Shown here: piece by piece, positions 20,030-28,006 of the stretch
How positions within the stretch are numbered: position 1 is the stretch's first letter
Layout of the letters: the number at the start of each line of letters is the position of its first letter
DNA from: an uncultured Xanthobacter sp.
GTDB lineage: Bacteria > Pseudomonadota > Alphaproteobacteria > Rhizobiales > Xanthobacteraceae
Length of the DNA stretch: 37,164 nucleotides
Assembly: GCA_937872325.1 (NCBI GenBank)
Contig: CALMSN010000146.1
Coordinates: forward strand, 1 to 37,164
Direction of reading: 5' to 3'
The notes under the pieces: generated by a model
What the model was told of the DNA's origin: nothing
Databases searched by the model: none
What the model saw: only the letters and a program-made list of their open reading frames with translations
Translations under genes and position numbers: made by a program

Positions 20030-21898
20030 GTGCCCTTCATGACGACGAACCCGGCGCTCGCCCGCTCCCTGGCCGAACGGGAATACGACAACCCGACGCC
20101 GGTGCAGCTTGCCGTGCTGGCGCCCGAGGCGTCAGATCGCGACCTTCTGGTGTCGGCCCAGACCGGCTCCGGCAAGACCGTCGCCTATGGCCTCGCCATG
20201 GCCGAGACGCTGCTGGGCACCGGCGAGCGATTTGCCGCCGCGACCGCGCCGCAGGCGCTGGTGGTGGCCCCCACGCGCGAGCTGGCGCTACAGGTCCAGC
20301 GCGAGTTCGCCTGGCTTTACGCGGGGACCGGCGCCCGCATCGTCTCCTGCGTCGGCGGCATGGATCCGCGCCAGGAGCAGCGGCTGCTGAACCAGGGCGC
20401 CCATATGGTGGTCGGCACCCCCGGCCGCCTGCGCGATCATCTGGAGCGCGGCCGCCTCGACCTCTCCGAGCTGCGCGTGGTCGTGCTCGACGAGGCCGAC
20501 GAGATGCTCGACCTCGGCTTTCGCGAAGATCTCGAATTCATTCTCGACGCCACCCCGCCGGAGCGGCGCAGCCTCCTGTTCTCCGCCACCATGCCGCGCG
20601 GCATCACCACGCTGGCCAAGCGCTACCAGCGCGACGCGCTGCGGATCGAGGTGGCGAGCGCCGAGGGCGGCCACGCCGACATCGAGTATCGCACCATGCG
20701 CGTCGCGCCGACCGAGGTCGAGCATGCGGTGGTGAACGTGCTGCGCTACTACGATACCCCCAGCGCCATCGTGTTCTGCAACACGCGGGAGGCGGTGCGG
20801 CGTCTGCATGCCATGCTTCAGGAGCGGCAGTTCTCGGCGGTGGCGCTGTCCGGCGAACTGAGCCAGAACGAGCGCAACCACGCCTTGCAGGCGCTGCGGG
20901 ACGGGCGGGCGCGGGTCTGCGTCGCCACCGATGTCGCGGCGCGCGGCATCGACCTGCCGAACCTCGGCCTCGTCATCCATGCCGACCTGCCGAACGATTC
21001 CGAAAGCCTGCAGCACCGAAGCGGCCGCACCGGCCGGGCCGGCCGCAAGGGCGTGAGCGTGCTGCTGGTGCCGCCGTTTCGTCGGCGCCGGACCGAGGAT
21101 CTGATGCGGGGGCTGGGCATCAAGCCCGCATGGTCAGGCCCGCCGACCTCCGAGGACATCCGCAAGCTCGACCACGAGCGCATGCTGCACGATGCGGTGG
21201 TCACCGATGAGCCGAATGAAGAGGATGCCAGCGCCGGCGTTGCTCTGCTCGCCGCGCATTCGCCCGAGCACCTGGCCGCCGCGCTGGTGCGCCTGTATCG
21301 GGCCGGCTTGCCGGCCCCCGAGGAGGTCGCCGACCCCGGTGAGCCGCGCGCCGCGCGCGATCGTGCGGCCGAGCGGGACTTCGGCGGAGCCTCGGGCGCC
21401 GGCGGCCTCTGGTTCCGCCTCAATGTCGGCCGCCGCAGCAATGCCGATCCGAAATGGCTGCTGCCCCTGATCTGCCGGCGCGGAAACGTGACGCGAAAGG
21501 ATATCGGCGTCATCCGCATATTCGATGAAGAGACGGCTTTCGAGGTCAGCCTCGCCGTCGCCGACCGCTTCAGCAAGGCGGCCCGCAAGGCGGACGGCGA
21601 CGACGTCATCATCGAGCCGTTGCCCGGCCAGCCGGAGGGCCATTCGTCGCGTCCCGCCCGCGGCAAGCCGATGCGCGGCCTGCCGCCCTCAGAGAAACCC
21701 GCCGCCGGCAAGACGTTTCGCAAAGCCCGCGCCCCGGCCAAGTCCGCCGATGACAGGGGGGAGCACGGCAAACCCGCGATCGAGAAGCCGCGCGAGGTCA
21801 AGCCTTGGGGTCAAGGCAAGAGCGAGCGCCGGGACAAAAGCCGGCGCTCGAACGCATTCGAGGGAAAGTCGAAGGGAAAGCCGACCCGACGCTCCTGA
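20030..21898 (+). CDS. DEAD-box ATP-dependent RNA helicase with DbpA-type RNA-binding domain
   Basis: RNA helicase of 622 residues, acting on structured RNA, probably in ribosome assembly or cold-shock RNA handling (DeaD/CsdA-like). Visible motifs: Q motif YDNPTPVQ (19-26), Walker A AQTGSGKT (43-50), PTRELA (81-86), TPGR (130-133), DEAD (154-157), SAT (185-187), then the second RecA domain with VFCNTRE, VATDVAARGIDLP and HRSGRTGRAGRKG. A DbpA-like RNA-binding fold follows (about 460-540, LWFRLNVGRRSNADPKWLLP), and the last 75 residues are a basic Lys/Arg/Pro tail. GTG 20030 is preceded by AGGGGGA at good distance; ATG 20039 is the alternative. It stands alone between transposase debris and a convergent sulfurtransferase gene. 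Confidence 0.95.
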   Translation: MPFMTTNPALARSLAEREYDNPTPVQLAVLAPEASDRDLLVSAQTGSGKTVAYGLAMAETLLGTGERFAAATAPQALVVAPTRELALQVQREFAWLYAGTGARIVSCVGGMDPRQEQRLLNQGAHMVVGTPGRLRDHLERGRLDLSELRVVVLDEADEMLDLGFREDLEFILDATPPERRSLLFSATMPRGITTLAKRYQRDALRIEVASAEGGHADIEYRTMRVAPTEVEHAVVNVLRYYDTPSAIVFCNTREAVRRLHAMLQERQFSAVALSGELSQNERNHALQALRDGRARVCVATDVAARGIDLPNLGLVIHADLPNDSESLQHRSGRTGRAGRKGVSVLLVPPFRRRRTEDLMRGLGIKPAWSGPPTSEDIRKLDHERMLHDAVVTDEPNEEDASAGVALLAAHSPEHLAAALVRLYRAGLPAPEEVADPGEPRAARDRAAERDFGGASGAGGLWFRLNVGRRSNADPKWLLPLICRRGNVTRKDIGVIRIFDEETAFEVSLAVADRFSKAARKADGDDVIIEPLPGQPEGHSSRPARGKPMRGLPPSEKPAAGKTFRKARAPAKSADDRGEHGKPAIEKPREVKPWGQGKSERRDKSRRSNAFEGKSKGKPTRRS

Positions 21899-22177
21899 CG
21901 GCATTCCGGGCTTCGCGCGGATCCGACCGTGAACGGCGGGCTCAAGGAATGGGGGGGCGCATCCGGATCTGCGGCAAAGATCGCCGGCAGAGCGGCAAGC
22001 GCAGGGAGGGAAAATGGCTTCGGGCTGCGAACCCGACATTCGCCCGCTTTGCGCTGATCTACCGGCGCCACTTTTATTCACGGGGTATGGGCCACAGAGG
22101 TGCCCGTCCCCACTCGCTCGGCATCAACGGTGCCGGGCCGGTTGTCGCTTGCGGCAGCGACTGCGCCGAAAATCCCG

Positions 22178-23059
22178 TTACGCGTCGCCGATTTCGAGCG
22201 GACGGGCTCCATCCGCGGTCCATTCGGCGAGGGAGCCGTCATATTCCAGCGTGGTGTCGTAGCCGATGACGGCGAGGGCGAGGGCGCCCAGGGCCGAAGC
22301 GACGCCGCCGCCGCAATAGGTCACCACCAGCTCGCCGGCCAGCGGCGTGCGGGCCTTAAAAAGCCGGCGCATTTCGTCTGCGGGGCGGAGCGTGTTGTCG
22401 GTGTCGTCCACCAGCTCGGCGAACGGCAGGTTCGCGCTGCCGGGAATATGACCGGGGCGCGCCCGCCCCGATATCCGGCCGGAGAAATCGTCCTTCAGCA
22501 GCAGGCAGACCAGCCGGCCGGCGCGGCGCCCTTCCACGATGTCGAGCACGTCGCGGGTGGTGGCCGCGGTGGGCGCCGGCAGGGGGAGCGTGTAGTTCGC
22601 CCTCGCATAGGGCGAGAGGCCGTCCTCGATGGGGCGGCCCTCGGCGCGGTACTTGCGCAGGCCGCCGTCGAGCACGCTCACGCGCGGATGCCCGTAGGAG
22701 CGGAAGACCCACCACAGGCGGGCGGCCCACTGGTTCGCGAGGTCGTCGTAGATGACGACGTGCGAGGTGCGGGAGATGCCGAGCCGGCTCGCCGCCGACG
22801 CGAACCCCGCCGCCGTGGGCCGGGTGAACGGGAAGGGCGCGGCGGGATCGGAGAATTGGGTGAACAGGTCGGCGAACCGGGCGCCGGGAATGTGGCCGCG
22901 CCGCTCATAATCGTCCAGCCCGCTCCGGAACTCGGCGCGGGTGCCGTCCGCCCGCGCGGGCTCCAGGTAGACGCTGGCCTCGAGAACGATCAGATCGTCA
23001 TCGCCCAGATGTTCTCCAAGCCACTGCGTGGAGACGAGAGGTTGAGTGGCGGGCATCAT
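22178..23059 (-). CDS. Thiosulfate / 3-mercaptopyruvate sulfurtransferase (two rhodanese domains)
   Basis: Two-domain rhodanese of 293 residues that transfers sulfane sulfur from thiosulfate or 3-mercaptopyruvate to an acceptor such as cyanide or a thiol. The N-terminal, inactive rhodanese domain (about 5-140) contains GHIPGARFADLFTQFSD and VLDGGLRKYRAEGRPIE; the C-terminal active domain contains GHIPGSANLPFAELVDD and the active-site loop YCGGGVASA with Cys249. The loop CGGGVA differs from typical rhodanese (CRKGVT) and mercaptopyruvate sulfurtransferase (CGSGVT), so the donor is uncertain. It starts at ATG 23059 (MMPATQPLVSTQWL) and diverges from the OrfA-like HTH gene across a 91-base AT-rich promoter region. 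A second paralogue lies at 25613-26479. No signal peptide is seen, so it should be cytosolic. Confidence 0.93.
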   Translation of the reverse strand: MMPATQPLVSTQWLGEHLGDDDLIVLEASVYLEPARADGTRAEFRSGLDDYERRGHIPGARFADLFTQFSDPAAPFPFTRPTAAGFASAASRLGISRTSHVVIYDDLANQWAARLWWVFRSYGHPRVSVLDGGLRKYRAEGRPIEDGLSPYARANYTLPLPAPTAATTRDVLDIVEGRRAGRLVCLLLKDDFSGRISGRARPGHIPGSANLPFAELVDDTDNTLRPADEMRRLFKARTPLAGELVVTYCGGGVASALGALALAVIGYDTTLEYDGSLAEWTADGARPLEIGDA

Positions 23060-23119
23060 GAAATCCGGTTCGGGACGGGCGGCGACGCCTAAAGCCGGCT
23101 TGCTTACGCGCCGGGCGCG

Positions 23120-23145
23120 ATATAAATTCTAAACTAGATTTATAT
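23120..23145. promoter_or_regulatory. AT-rich inverted repeat in the divergent promoter region
   Basis: ATATAAAT (23120-23127) and ATTTATAT (23138-23145) form a perfect 8-base inverted repeat with a 10-base spacer, five bases before the ATG at 23151. In this GC-rich setting it stands out and is a likely operator or promoter core. The nine bases AAATTCTAA inside it (23124-23132) recur on the minus strand at 28083-28075 in the other divergent promoter of this neighbourhood. Confidence 0.5.
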
Positions 23146-23150
23146 TCGAA

Positions 23151-23609
23151 ATGCAAGGAATGCGCGGCGCTCCCCTCAAAACCGCGGCCCCCGCCGAGAC
23201 CGTCGGCGACGGCGCGCTGAACCAGGCGGACGGGTCCCCGGCAGACGGCCTCCCGGGGTCCGATGCATTGGCGTCGTTTGCCCGCTACGACGCCAACCTC
23301 AAGGAACTCTCCGTCGCCGAGGTGGAGCGACGCCGGCTGCGCAATCCGCGGGACCGCACCATCTATCGCGAGGTGGCCCATCAGTTCGGCGTCGGCGAGC
23401 AGTCCCTGCGCCTCTGGGTGAAGAAGAAGGACGCCGAGCGGCTGGAGGTGGACGCCCCGCCGGCAGACCAGAGCGATGCCCCCTCGCAGGAGCAGATGCA
23501 GAGCGAGCTCCAGGCGCTGCGGCGCCAGATCCAGAAGCTGCGCACCGAGAACGACGTCTTGAAGCGGGCCTTCGTGGTGTTCTCGTCGGAGTGGAGCCGC
23601 GAGAAATAG
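23151..23609 (+). CDS. Orphan IS3-OrfA-like HTH / coiled-coil protein
   Basis: A 152-residue protein resembling the OrfA (transposase helper) of IS3-type elements: a helix-turn-helix RTIYREVAHQFGVGEQSLRL followed by WVKKK (about residues 67-92), then a Pro/Asp-rich linker and a C-terminal leucine-zipper-like helix (LQALRRQIQKLRTENDVLKR, 117-137). The first 45 residues are polar and not typical of OrfA. No OrfB or terminal repeats follow; instead two inverted repeats end the transcript. The stand-alone state, intact frame and position between sulfur genes suggest a domesticated DNA-binding regulator rather than an IS. ATG 23151 has no Shine-Dalgarno and lies directly after an AT-rich palindrome, so a leaderless transcript is possible. 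Its function is unproven. Confidence 0.7.
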   Translation: MQGMRGAPLKTAAPAETVGDGALNQADGSPADGLPGSDALASFARYDANLKELSVAEVERRRLRNPRDRTIYREVAHQFGVGEQSLRLWVKKKDAERLEVDAPPADQSDAPSQEQMQSELQALRRQIQKLRTENDVLKRAFVVFSSEWSREK

Positions 23610-23621
23610 AAGTAGCGGACG

Positions 23622-23665
23622 TCCGGAGCATTCCTCGCTCGCACAGGCGCGCAGAATGCTCCGGA
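23622..23665. terminator. Inverted repeat between convergent genes (first)
   Basis: TCCGGAGCATTC (23622-23633) pairs perfectly with GAATGCTCCGGA (23654-23665) around a 20-base loop, 12 bases after the OrfA-like stop codon. It is likely a bidirectional terminator for the convergent genes. No strong T-tract follows. Confidence 0.55.
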
Positions 23666-23684
23666 TCTTATGCGTTGACGCACC

Positions 23685-23721
23685 GTCTTCGCGCGGGACT
23701 GAGTCCGCCGCGCGCGAAGAC
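23685..23721. terminator. Inverted repeat between convergent genes (second)
   Basis: GTCTTCGCGCG (23685-23695) pairs perfectly with CGCGCGAAGAC (23711-23721), 15-base loop, ending 17 bases before the stop codon of the dehydrogenase on the other strand. It is probably the terminator of the minus-strand operon. Confidence 0.55.
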
Positions 23722-23738
23722 GTCCCCTGCCCTCCCCT

Positions 23739-24668
23739 TCACACGGCATCCAGCAAAACAATGCCTCGGCTCCGGCGCTCGATATTGGCGGCCACCTTCT
23801 CCACCAGCGCCAGCCGCGCGCCGCTGCCGATCGCCGCCGTATGGGGCGAGATGCGCACGTTGGGATGGCTGTAGTAGGGGTGCCCGGCCGGAAGCGGCTC
23901 CGGCGTCGTGGTGTCGAGCGTCGCGCGCGCCACCCGGCCGTCGGCGAGGGCGGCCAGCAAGGCATCGTCGTCGATCAGGCTGCCGCGCGCCACATTGATG
24001 ATGTGGATCCCCGGCTTGGCCGCCGCGAGGCTTTGCGCATTGAGGATATGGCGCGTCTGCGGCGTGGCGGGCGCCGCCAGCACCAGGTGGTCGCTGACTG
24101 CCAGCAGTTCCTCGATCGACCGGGCGAAGACGACCCCGTCCTCGTCGGCCTGGGCGGAGCGGCGCAGGGCGTGCACCTTGATGCCCAGCCCCAGCGCCCT
24201 GCGCGCCACCGCCTTGCCGATGGCGCCGTAGCCCACGAGCCCCAGGGTCGAGCCCTGGATGGGCACCAGCGGCCGGGTGCGCCACGCCTGCGGATCATTG
24301 ATCCATAGGGTGTGCAGCCCCTTCACCGCCTCGAAGATGGTGCCGATGACATATTCGGCGATGGGGTCCGCGGCCACGCCCCGCGCCGTGCTCACCGGCA
24401 GGGTCTCCAGCAGCCATTGCGGATAATGATCGGTGCCGGAGGAGACGAGCTGGACCCACTCCAGCCCGAACGGCCAGCCCTTGGGCTGCGCCGGCGGGGT
24501 GCGCTGATGGGGCAGGTCCCACACCCCGAAGAGCGGGGCGGCGACCAGCACCTTCGCTTCCGCGGGAAGCGCGGCCGGCGCCCCGCGCGGAACCGGCACC
24601 ACCTCGGCGCCGAGCCGGCCGGCCAGGGCCGCGTTGAAGAAAGGTTCGAGCTGGCTGGCGATGAGCAC
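23739..24668 (-). CDS. D-isomer-specific 2-hydroxyacid dehydrogenase, NAD(P)-dependent
   Basis: A 309-residue cytosolic oxidoreductase that interconverts a D-2-hydroxyacid and a 2-oxoacid. The Rossmann glycine motif is GYGAIG at 146-151 (LGLVGYGAIGKAVARRALGL). The catalytic set is complete: Arg228 (INVARGSLID), Glu257 (TPEPLP) and His276 (ISPHTAA). The substrate domain (1-100) gives no clear specificity. It is the last gene of a four-gene minus-strand operon (MFS, sulfurtransferase, binding-protein-like, dehydrogenase), only 15 bases behind its upstream neighbour. In this sulfur context a 3-mercapto- or 3-sulfo-substituted lactate/pyruvate pair is an attractive but unproven substrate. Glyoxylate/hydroxypyruvate reductase is the plain alternative. 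Confidence 0.9.
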   Translation of the reverse strand: MLIASQLEPFFNAALAGRLGAEVVPVPRGAPAALPAEAKVLVAAPLFGVWDLPHQRTPPAQPKGWPFGLEWVQLVSSGTDHYPQWLLETLPVSTARGVAADPIAEYVIGTIFEAVKGLHTLWINDPQAWRTRPLVPIQGSTLGLVGYGAIGKAVARRALGLGIKVHALRRSAQADEDGVVFARSIEELLAVSDHLVLAAPATPQTRHILNAQSLAAAKPGIHIINVARGSLIDDDALLAALADGRVARATLDTTTPEPLPAGHPYYSHPNVRISPHTAAIGSGARLALVEKVAANIERRSRGIVLLDAV

Positions 24669-24683
24669 GACGCGCCTCCTGTT

Positions 24684-25550
24684 TCAGATGACCACCAGCT
24701 CGTCATAGGCATCGTGGCTGGGCGCCAGATTCCAGCTCCGCATCCACTCGGTGGTGTAGGCGAAGCGCTTTTCATCGAGCGGCTTGGCGTGGGCGTAGTG
24801 GACGAAATGGTCGGCGATCTCGTGCGGCGCGATCCGATCCCGGATCTGGTCGACGATCAGGTGGTGCTTGAAGCTGCCGAAGTCGGCGTTGATGAGGTCG
24901 GCGGCGGCATTCACGGCGGTGAGGTAGCCCTGGCGCTGGGCGGGCGTCAGGTCGGGGGAGATGACCTCCGCGCCGCGGTAGAAATTGGCGGAGATGATGT
25001 GCGCGCCCTCCTTCAGGGCGAGGCTGACATAGGGCTCCATGAGCGAGGCGGCCCGGAGCGTGCCGGCCTTGAGCTGCTGGTAGCGCAGGAAGGGCTCTCC
25101 CACATGCTGGAGCACGATGTCCTCCCGCGGCAGCGTGCCGTCCAGGAACTGCAGCGCGGTGTAGTGCGAGCCGGTGAACTCGTTGATGCCCACCGGCACG
25201 CCGGCGAGATCCCGCGGCTCCTGGATGTCGCGGTCGAACGTCAGGATCACCTGCGCGGCGACGGCCGGGCGCAGAGCATGCACGCGGCTGCCGCGACCGC
25301 TGCGGTCGGAACGGTCCAGCCCGGCCCATTCGCACAGGTTGTAGGCGTCGGCCCGGCCGCTCTCGTAGAGCGATTCCTTCTGCCGCTGGAACGCATCCTG
25401 ATGGGAGGTGACGGGGTCGTGCCGGGCCACGAACTGAACGTCGAGGCCCTCGGCGCGGAACAGGCCGCGCTCCAGCGCGACGATGATGGGCAGGTCGAAC
25501 ACCGGGACGTTCGGGGCGAGGCGGATGACCTTGAGCGCGGTCTCAGACAT
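24684..25550 (-). CDS. NMT1/SsuA-like substrate-binding-fold protein without signal peptide
   Basis: A 288-residue protein of the periplasmic-binding-protein fold used by sulfonate/nitrate/taurine ABC importers (NMT1/THI5-like). It starts MSETALKVIRLAPNVPVFDL, then IIVALERGLFRAEGLDVQFV, with DLAGVPVGINEFTGSHYTAL and GEPFLRYQQLKAGTLRAASL later. Unlike a normal binding protein it has no signal peptide: the ATG at 25550 precedes the first beta strand directly, and the in-frame upstream extension is Arg/Pro-rich, not hydrophobic. No permease or ATPase gene accompanies it. A cytosolic role is therefore likely, as for DszB sulfinate desulfinase or THI5, enzymes built on this fold. The active-site Cys of DszB has no clear counterpart here (Asn in APNVP). 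It sits 62 bases after the sulfurtransferase gene and 15 before the dehydrogenase gene. Confidence 0.8.
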   Translation of the reverse strand: MSETALKVIRLAPNVPVFDLPIIVALERGLFRAEGLDVQFVARHDPVTSHQDAFQRQKESLYESGRADAYNLCEWAGLDRSDRSGRGSRVHALRPAVAAQVILTFDRDIQEPRDLAGVPVGINEFTGSHYTALQFLDGTLPREDIVLQHVGEPFLRYQQLKAGTLRAASLMEPYVSLALKEGAHIISANFYRGAEVISPDLTPAQRQGYLTAVNAAADLINADFGSFKHHLIVDQIRDRIAPHEIADHFVHYAHAKPLDEKRFAYTTEWMRSWNLAPSHDAYDELVVI

Positions 25551-25612
25551 GGTTCTGTCCTGTGCTGTTTTGGAACATGCGGGGAATGGGGGCGGCGGGC
25601 GCCGGTGGGGTC

Positions 25613-26479
25613 TCAGGCCTCCAGGGGGCGCTGCGGGTCCTTCGACCATTCGGAGAGCGAGCCGTCGTAGACGCGGACCTTGTCGTGCCCCAGCGCCTTG
25701 AGGACGAAGCCGTCCAAGGTGGCGGCGATGCCACTGCCGCAATAGGCGATGACGTCGGCGTCCGGCGAGATGCCCCTGGCGGCGAATTCCGCCTTCAGCA
25801 CCTCCAGCGGCTTGAGGCTGTTGTCGGAGGCCGTCACCAGCGACCCCGCCGGCAGGGAGATGCTACCGGGGATGGGCCCGCGGCGACCGTGGGGGCCGGC
25901 GACCGCGCCGCTGAAATGGTCCGGACTGAGGGCATTCACCAGGATCGCGCCGCCGTCCGCCGCCACGGCGGAGACCTCGGGGAGATCGGCGAACAGGTGC
26001 TGTGCCGCCGGAACCAAGGCGGTGGCGGCGGGATAGGCCGCCTGCGGGCCGCTCGCGATCGGCCGGCCCTCGGCGACCCACTTGGCGAGCCCGCCGTCCA
26101 GCACGGCGACGCGGCGGAAGCCGAGATCGTTCAGCAGCCACCACATCCGGGTCGCCCAGCCGTAAGTGGAGGTGGAATAGACCACCACCGTCGCCTCCGG
26201 CCCCACCCCCGCTTTGGCGAACGCGGCCGCGGCCGCCTCGGGCGGGAGGCGGGTGAAGTCGAGGCCGGTGGAGGTGTCGGAGAAATCGTTCTTCAGGTCG
26301 AGGTAGCGCGCCCCCGGAATGTGCGCCGTCTCGAACACTGCATAGGCCGGCTCGGCCTCGGCCGCGCCGGGCGCGACGGCCGCGCCGGCGGTGGCATCGA
26401 ACAGCCGCAGCGCGGGGTCCGCCAGGTGCTGCGCGAGCCACTCGGTGGAAACGAGGAGGGAGGGTCCGGGTTCAGTCAT
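25613..26479 (-). CDS. Second two-domain sulfurtransferase (rhodanese / MST type)
   Basis: A 288-residue paralogue of the protein at 22178-23059, again with two rhodanese domains. The N-terminal domain shows AHIPGARYLDLKNDFSD and VLDGGLAKWVAEGRPIA; the active C-terminal domain shows GPIPGSISLPAGSL and the loop YCGSGIAAT with Cys247. The loop CGSGIA is closer to 3-mercaptopyruvate sulfurtransferase (CGSGVT) than to classical rhodanese. ATG 26479 is chosen because AAGGGAAG lies at good distance and the preceding in-frame stretch to 26578 lacks rhodanese sequence. It is the second gene of the minus operon, 99 bases after the MFS gene and 62 before the binding-fold gene. It should be cytosolic. 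Confidence 0.93.
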   Translation of the reverse strand: MTEPGPSLLVSTEWLAQHLADPALRLFDATAGAAVAPGAAEAEPAYAVFETAHIPGARYLDLKNDFSDTSTGLDFTRLPPEAAAAAFAKAGVGPEATVVVYSTSTYGWATRMWWLLNDLGFRRVAVLDGGLAKWVAEGRPIASGPQAAYPAATALVPAAQHLFADLPEVSAVAADGGAILVNALSPDHFSGAVAGPHGRRGPIPGSISLPAGSLVTASDNSLKPLEVLKAEFAARGISPDADVIAYCGSGIAATLDGFVLKALGHDKVRVYDGSLSEWSKDPQRPLEA

Positions 26480-26578
26480 GGGTCTTCCCTTGAGGTCTTT
26501 CCTGGAGATTCCGCCGCAAGGCGAAGGAGACGCCGCATCCGCCCGGGGCGAGCGCGGCACGGCGGCCGGATGCAACAC

Positions 26579-28006
26579 TCATGCGCCGCCCGCCGGCGAG
26601 CCGGAGGCCCGGCGATGGCCGCTCAGCTCATGCCCGGCGCCAGGGTGCAGGCGGAACGACACCGGCACCGCCGCCAGCACCAGGGCGGCGAGCACGAGGA
26701 AGGCCGCCGCATAGTCCCCGCCCCCGGGATGCGGGCGCTGCGCCGCCCAGGCCGAGAGGTTCACGACCGTGACCGACAGGGAGATGCCGATCATCACCGC
26801 GAACTGCTGGAAGGTGGTGTTGAGCGAGGTCGCCGGCGCCACCGAGCGTCGCGGCAGGTCGGCATAGGCGATGGCCGCCAGCGCATTGAGCTGGATGGCG
26901 CGGAAGAAGCCGCCCACCGAGGCGATGAGCGCGATGAGCGCCACGCTCCACGCCGCCTGGAACAGCGCGCACAGGGCCAGGGCGAGGCCGCACAGAACGC
27001 CGTTCCAGATGATCACGCTGCGAAAGCCGAAATGCGCCAGGATGCGGGCGGTGAACGTCTTGGTGACGAACGCCACGAGGCCGCTGGCCAGCAGCACGAC
27101 CCCGCTTTCGATGGCGGTGAAGCCGAGCCCGAGCTGGAGCTGCAGCGGCAGCAGGAACGGCAGTGCGCCATAGCCCACGCGCACCAGGCACCCGCCCCAG
27201 AACGAGACCGAGAAGGTCGGCACCTTCAGCAGCGCGAAATCCAGCAGCGGAGGGTGCCCGCCGCCGCGCACGCGGCGCACATAGGCGATGCCGGAAACGA
27301 TCGCCACCACGGCGAAGACGGCATAGAGCGCAGGCCCGGTGCCGGGATGTCGCACCAGCCACAAAAGGCTCGCCCCCGCGACCAGCAGCAGGGCCAGCCA
27401 CAACCATTGGCGCAGGTCGAAGGGCGGCGGCTCCTCATCGCTCACCTGCGGCATCAGCCGGCCGGCGAGGAGATAGCCGGCGAGCCCGAGCGGCAGGTTG
27501 AGAAAGAAGATCCACCGCCAGTCGGAATAGGTGGCGATGACGCCGCCCAGGAGCGGGCCGACCATCGGGCCCAGCATGGCCGGGGTGATCATCCAGGCGA
27601 GGGCCGCCACGAGATCGGCCTTGCTGGTGGCGTGGATGATGGCCATGCGCCCCACCGGCATCATCAGGGCCGCGCTCGCGCCCTGCAGCACCCGTGCCGC
27701 CACCAGCGCGGGAAGCGATTGCGCAAACCCGCACAGGGCCGAGCTGACGGCGAACAGCACCAAGGACGCCTGGAAGACCGTGCGGGTGCCGAAGCGCGCG
27801 GCGAGCAGCCCGCTGAGCGGGATCACCGCGACATTGGCCAGAAGATAGACCGTCATCGTGAGGTCGAGGTTCAGCGGGCTGACCCCGAAATCCGCAGCGA
27901 TCTGCGGCAAGGCGGGGGCGATGATGGTCGAGTCCAGCTGATCCATGAAATAGGCCAGCCCCACCAGGACGGAGAGGGGGCGGTAGCTGGCGGGACGGGA
28001 CGGCAT
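26579..28006 (-). CDS. MFS transporter, DHA2 / EmrB-QacA type exporter
   Basis: A 475-residue inner-membrane proton antiporter with about 14 hydrophobic segments. TM1 shows MDQLDSTIIAPALPQIAADF, the typical DHA2 motif; loop 2-3 has GLLAARFGTRTVFQASL (motif A variant); TM5 has MLGPMVGPLLGGVIATYSDW (motif C of exporters); next comes RWIFFLNLPLGLAGYLL. It heads the minus-strand operon and starts at ATG 28006 after GAAGAAAT. The stretch 28007-28297 is a divergent promoter shared with the dioxygenase gene. In this setting it could export a metabolite or sulfite-like product, or a toxic analogue; nothing in the sequence fixes the substrate. Confidence 0.93.
   Translation of the reverse strand: MPSRPASYRPLSVLVGLAYFMDQLDSTIIAPALPQIAADFGVSPLNLDLTMTVYLLANVAVIPLSGLLAARFGTRTVFQASLVLFAVSSALCGFAQSLPALVAARVLQGASAALMMPVGRMAIIHATSKADLVAALAWMITPAMLGPMVGPLLGGVIATYSDWRWIFFLNLPLGLAGYLLAGRLMPQVSDEEPPPFDLRQWLWLALLLVAGASLLWLVRHPGTGPALYAVFAVVAIVSGIAYVRRVRGGGHPPLLDFALLKVPTFSVSFWGGCLVRVGYGALPFLLPLQLQLGLGFTAIESGVVLLASGLVAFVTKTFTARILAHFGFRSVIIWNGVLCGLALALCALFQAAWSVALIALIASVGGFFRAIQLNALAAIAYADLPRRSVAPATSLNTTFQQFAVMIGISLSVTVVNLSAWAAQRPHPGGGDYAAAFLVLAALVLAAVPVSFRLHPGAGHELSGHRRASGSPAGGA

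Noticed and set aside
22144..22161. Small hairpin GTCGCT/AGCGAC between the helicase and sulfurtransferase genes
   Set aside because: The stem is only six bases and no T-tract follows, so I do not call it a terminator; the rest of 21899-22177 holds nothing I can support.
25551..25742. N-terminal extension of the binding-fold ORF as a possible signal peptide
   Set aside because: The extension is Arg/Pro/Gly-rich, not hydrophobic, and overlaps the upstream sulfurtransferase gene in another frame.
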